Assembly (NCBI GenBank): GCA_020434085.1
Contig: JAGRBM010000586.1
Location: 1 to 7,928, forward strand
DNA length: 7,928 bases
Direction of reading: 5' to 3'
Source: Chrysiogenia bacterium
Lineage (GTDB): Bacteria; JAGRBM01
Part shown: one piece after another, positions 6,277 to 7,928 of the stretch
Position numbering within the stretch: position 1 is the first letter of the stretch
Layout of the letters: the number at the start of each line of letters is the position of its first letter
Translations under genes and position numbers: made by a program
The notes under the pieces: generated by a model
What the model saw: the letters and a program-made list of their open reading frames with translations, nothing else
Told to the model about the DNA's origin: nothing
Databases searched by the model: none

Positions 6277-6903
6277 CTAGGCCGCGGCTCCGCCAATGAC
6301 ATGGCGCCAGAATTTTACGAAGTAGTCGATTCCCGACCAGACGGTCACCACGGCGGCCATGTAGAGCAGCACCAGCCCCACCCCCCCGAAATTCCAGTCG
6401 ATCAGCGGATGGAGCGCGACCCCGAAGATCTCCGAGGGGTGGTAGTGAATCAGGCAGCCGGTCAACGCGGCGGTCTGGTAGGCGGTTTTGTATTTGCCCA
6501 GCGAGGAGGCCTGGATGACTACCTGGCTCTCGGCAGCCACGGCGCGAAGCGAGGTGACCATGAGCTCACGCGTGATCATCAGGGCCACGACCCAGCCGGG
6601 TACCCAGTGGATCTCGACGAGCAGAATGAGCGCCACCAGCACGAGCACCTTGTCGGCCAGCGGGTCCATGAGCTTTCCAAAGGCAGTCTCGTAGTCATTG
6701 GCGCGGGCCAGATACCCGTCGACGAGATCCAGCGCCATGCCGGCCAGAAAAACCATGCCGGCGGCAAAGGTCTGGTAACCGCCGGGCACCTCGCCGTTCC
6801 ATCCCCAGGGATAGAGCAGCACGGCCACCAGCGGCACGAGCGCCAGCCGGCTCATCGTGATGATGTTGGCCGGGTTCCACAGACGTTTTTTGGATTTGCT
6901 CAT
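6277..6903 (-). CDS. pgsA: CDP-diacylglycerol--glycerol-3-phosphate 3-phosphatidyltransferase
   Basis: 208 residues, normal for the family. It makes phosphatidylglycerol phosphate from CDP-diacylglycerol and glycerol 3-phosphate in the inner membrane, the committed step to phosphatidylglycerol and cardiolipin. The N-terminus KKRLWNPANIITMSRLALVP is the usual PgsA opening. The CDP-alcohol phosphotransferase motif is complete: D59-x2-D62-G63-x2-A66-R67-x8-G76-x3-D80-x3-D84. Hydrophobic segments surround it (about 19-33, 45-61, 86-110, 145-160 and 172-195). PgsA is preferred over the related phosphatidylserine synthase or cardiolipin synthase by length and by this N-terminus. The ATG at 6903 has only a weak Shine-Dalgarno, and two small hairpins may form in the 44-base gap after the upstream gene, so translation may be modest or coupled. 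The next gene starts 87 bases downstream. Confidence 0.93.
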   Translation of the reverse strand: MSKSKKRLWNPANIITMSRLALVPLVAVLLYPWGWNGEVPGGYQTFAAGMVFLAGMALDLVDGYLARANDYETAFGKLMDPLADKVLVLVALILLVEIHWVPGWVVALMITRELMVTSLRAVAAESQVVIQASSLGKYKTAYQTAALTGCLIHYHPSEIFGVALHPLIDWNFGGVGLVLLYMAAVVTVWSGIDYFVKFWRHVIGGAAA

Positions 6904-6941
6904 GCTTGGGCTCAGGACGCTTTTGCGCCTGCCCTCACACT

Positions 6942-6959
6942 GGACGGCTAGAGCCGTCC
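6942..6959 (-). repeat. hairpin over the stop codon of the AIM24-like gene
   Basis: GGACGGC (6942-6948) and GCCGTCC (6953-6959) form a 7-bp stem with a 4-base loop, spanning the TAG stop at 6950-6948. There is no following T run on the minus strand, so it is not a standard terminator. It could stabilise the upstream message's 3' end or tune expression between this gene and pgsA. Confidence 0.45.
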
Positions 6960-7919
6960 GATCAAGACCCGGCCGGTGCCCTTGAGACGAATCATGGGAC
7001 CCACCTCGGGCGGCACACCGTTGGGGGCTGATACGACGCGCGGGGCGAATTTGCCGACCCAGCCAATGAGCGTCTTGTGAGAGATGAGCAGGTCCTCATC
7101 CTCGACCTGCATCTGGGTGGGCGCCCCGGCGCTGGAGACGACGAAGGTGCCCTCGCCGTAAATCGTAACGAGATCGATGCTGCCCACCTTTTCGGAGCCG
7201 ATGCGTCCGTTCTCCCAGATCAGTTTTCCGGTAAATGCGCACAGGGCGCGCTCGGAGATGAAGGCCTTTTCCTTGGGTTCGGTATCGAGCGCATAGAGCG
7301 TCTGGCCCAGCGCGGCCTGTAAAAACAGGTTGCCCGAGCCACTGATGGTGCAGAACGGGGCGTCCTTGGATCCGAACACCGTGGTGGTCGTCTGCCCGCG
7401 AAATCGCTTGTAGAGGGGTTCGGGTTTGACCTCTCCGCGCACGACTGCCGACTCGGTGAGCCGCGCGATGCTGGGCTCTTCGAGTGAAATGCGGAGCAGT
7501 CCGGGGGTTTCAAGCAGCAGGGCCGGAGCGTCTTCTCTCACGAGGGGCACTACCTCCACGGGCGCACCAGTCTTGGGGGCCGGCGCCTGGGTTTTCCGTG
7601 GCGGCGCCACGGGTTCTGGTTTGCTCTTTGGCTCCGCGGCCGGTGGCTCTGTCTGAGAATCCGCCTGTTTGGGGCTCTCGGCCGCCCGGGTCTGCACCTC
7701 ATCGGGTGTTCGCCGGCGACTGAGCAACTCGCGGCGCCTTTGCGCAGCGTCAATCAGACTCTCTTCAGTGCGCTGGGCTTCGGATGCGATCTCGTTTTCG
7801 AGCTTTGCCGCCGCGCTTCCCGGGGCAGGCGGAGGAGCAACCGGTTTGCCCGCGCTGGCCGGCGGCTCGCTCATGCCCTGGCGGCGCTTGTCGATCATGG
7901 CTTCCATCTCGGCAACCAT
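6948..7919 (-). CDS. AIM24-like domain protein with proline-rich, coiled N-terminal half (start uncertain)
   Basis: 323 residues from the ATG at 7919. Residues 1-135 are low complexity: proline/alanine/lysine-rich (19-37, 92-120) around a charged helical stretch (ENEIASEAQRTEESLIDAAQ at 41-60, then RRRELLSRRR). Residues about 140-323 look like an AIM24 (DUF124/TIGR00266) beta domain. Their pattern of short strands ending in glycine-rich turns includes FCTISGSGNLFLQA, LYALDTEPKEKAFISERALC, VTIYGEGTFVV, LLISHKTLIGWVGKFAP and the final MIRLKGTGRVLIGRL. AIM24 is named from a yeast mitochondrial inner-membrane protein; its bacterial function is unknown. No signal peptide or membrane segment is visible. 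An AGGA lies only two bases before the ATG, which is tight, and the frame stays open to the window edge, so the gene may begin further upstream. The stop is 44 bases before pgsA, so co-transcription is likely. Confidence 0.65.
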   Translation of the reverse strand: MVAEMEAMIDKRRQGMSEPPASAGKPVAPPPAPGSAAAKLENEIASEAQRTEESLIDAAQRRRELLSRRRTPDEVQTRAAESPKQADSQTEPPAAEPKSKPEPVAPPRKTQAPAPKTGAPVEVVPLVREDAPALLLETPGLLRISLEEPSIARLTESAVVRGEVKPEPLYKRFRGQTTTTVFGSKDAPFCTISGSGNLFLQAALGQTLYALDTEPKEKAFISERALCAFTGKLIWENGRIGSEKVGSIDLVTIYGEGTFVVSSAGAPTQMQVEDEDLLISHKTLIGWVGKFAPRVVSAPNGVPPEVGPMIRLKGTGRVLIGRL

Positions 7920-7928
7920 TTTCCTGGC

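Noticed and set aside
6261-6283. Possible small terminator at the end of pgsA (CGGC-5-GCCG then TTTT)
   Set aside because: The stem is only 4-5 bp and overlaps the stop codon; insufficient for an intrinsic terminator call.
6196-6951. 251-codon open frame on the plus strand
   Set aside because: Antisense to pgsA, which carries a complete catalytic motif; the plus frame is histidine/glycine/glutamine-rich shadow sequence.

Overview
The window is GC-rich, densely coding bacterial DNA. Every gene I can support lies on the minus strand, so transcription runs from high to low coordinates. Nothing fixes the taxon. The high GC, the GTG and TTG starts, and a chemoreceptor tip of the [13 protein letters not shown] type (which I recall from deltaproteobacterial-type receptors) suggest a Myxococcota/Desulfobacterota-like or related environmental Gram-negative lineage; this is an inference. 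I see no tRNA, rRNA, CRISPR array, transposase or attachment site. No stretch over 300 bases lacks a gene.

Layout in order of transcription: (1) 7919-6948, a protein with a proline/lysine-rich N-terminal half and an AIM24-like C-terminal beta domain; its frame stays open to the right window edge. (2) 6903-6277, pgsA, phosphatidylglycerophosphate synthase with a complete CDP-alcohol phosphotransferase motif. (3) 6189-4129, one stop-free reading frame joining a DedA-family membrane protein to a full-length phosphomannomutase/phosphoglucomutase, with a strong Shine-Dalgarno sequence and ATG exactly at the junction. (4) 4036-1409, a large methyl-accepting chemotaxis protein with about six membrane segments, a HAMP domain and very long signalling arms. 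(5) 1306-1049, a small two-segment membrane protein followed by a clear intrinsic terminator. (6) 903-385, a membrane-anchored domain resembling Mrr-type restriction endonucleases but lacking the usual catalytic residues. (7) 196 to the left edge, the N-terminus of a single-pass membrane protein, preceded by a good sigma70-like promoter.

Genes 2 and 3 fit an envelope-biogenesis theme: phospholipid head-group synthesis, a lipid-carrier translocase-type protein, and a sugar-phosphate mutase that feeds glycan precursors. The chemoreceptor is an orphan here, with no cheA/cheW neighbours. The most notable observations are the DedA-mutase fusion with possible dual translation, the degenerate membrane-tethered Mrr-like protein, and the unusual receptor architecture. 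No obvious multi-gene defence or mobile system is present.
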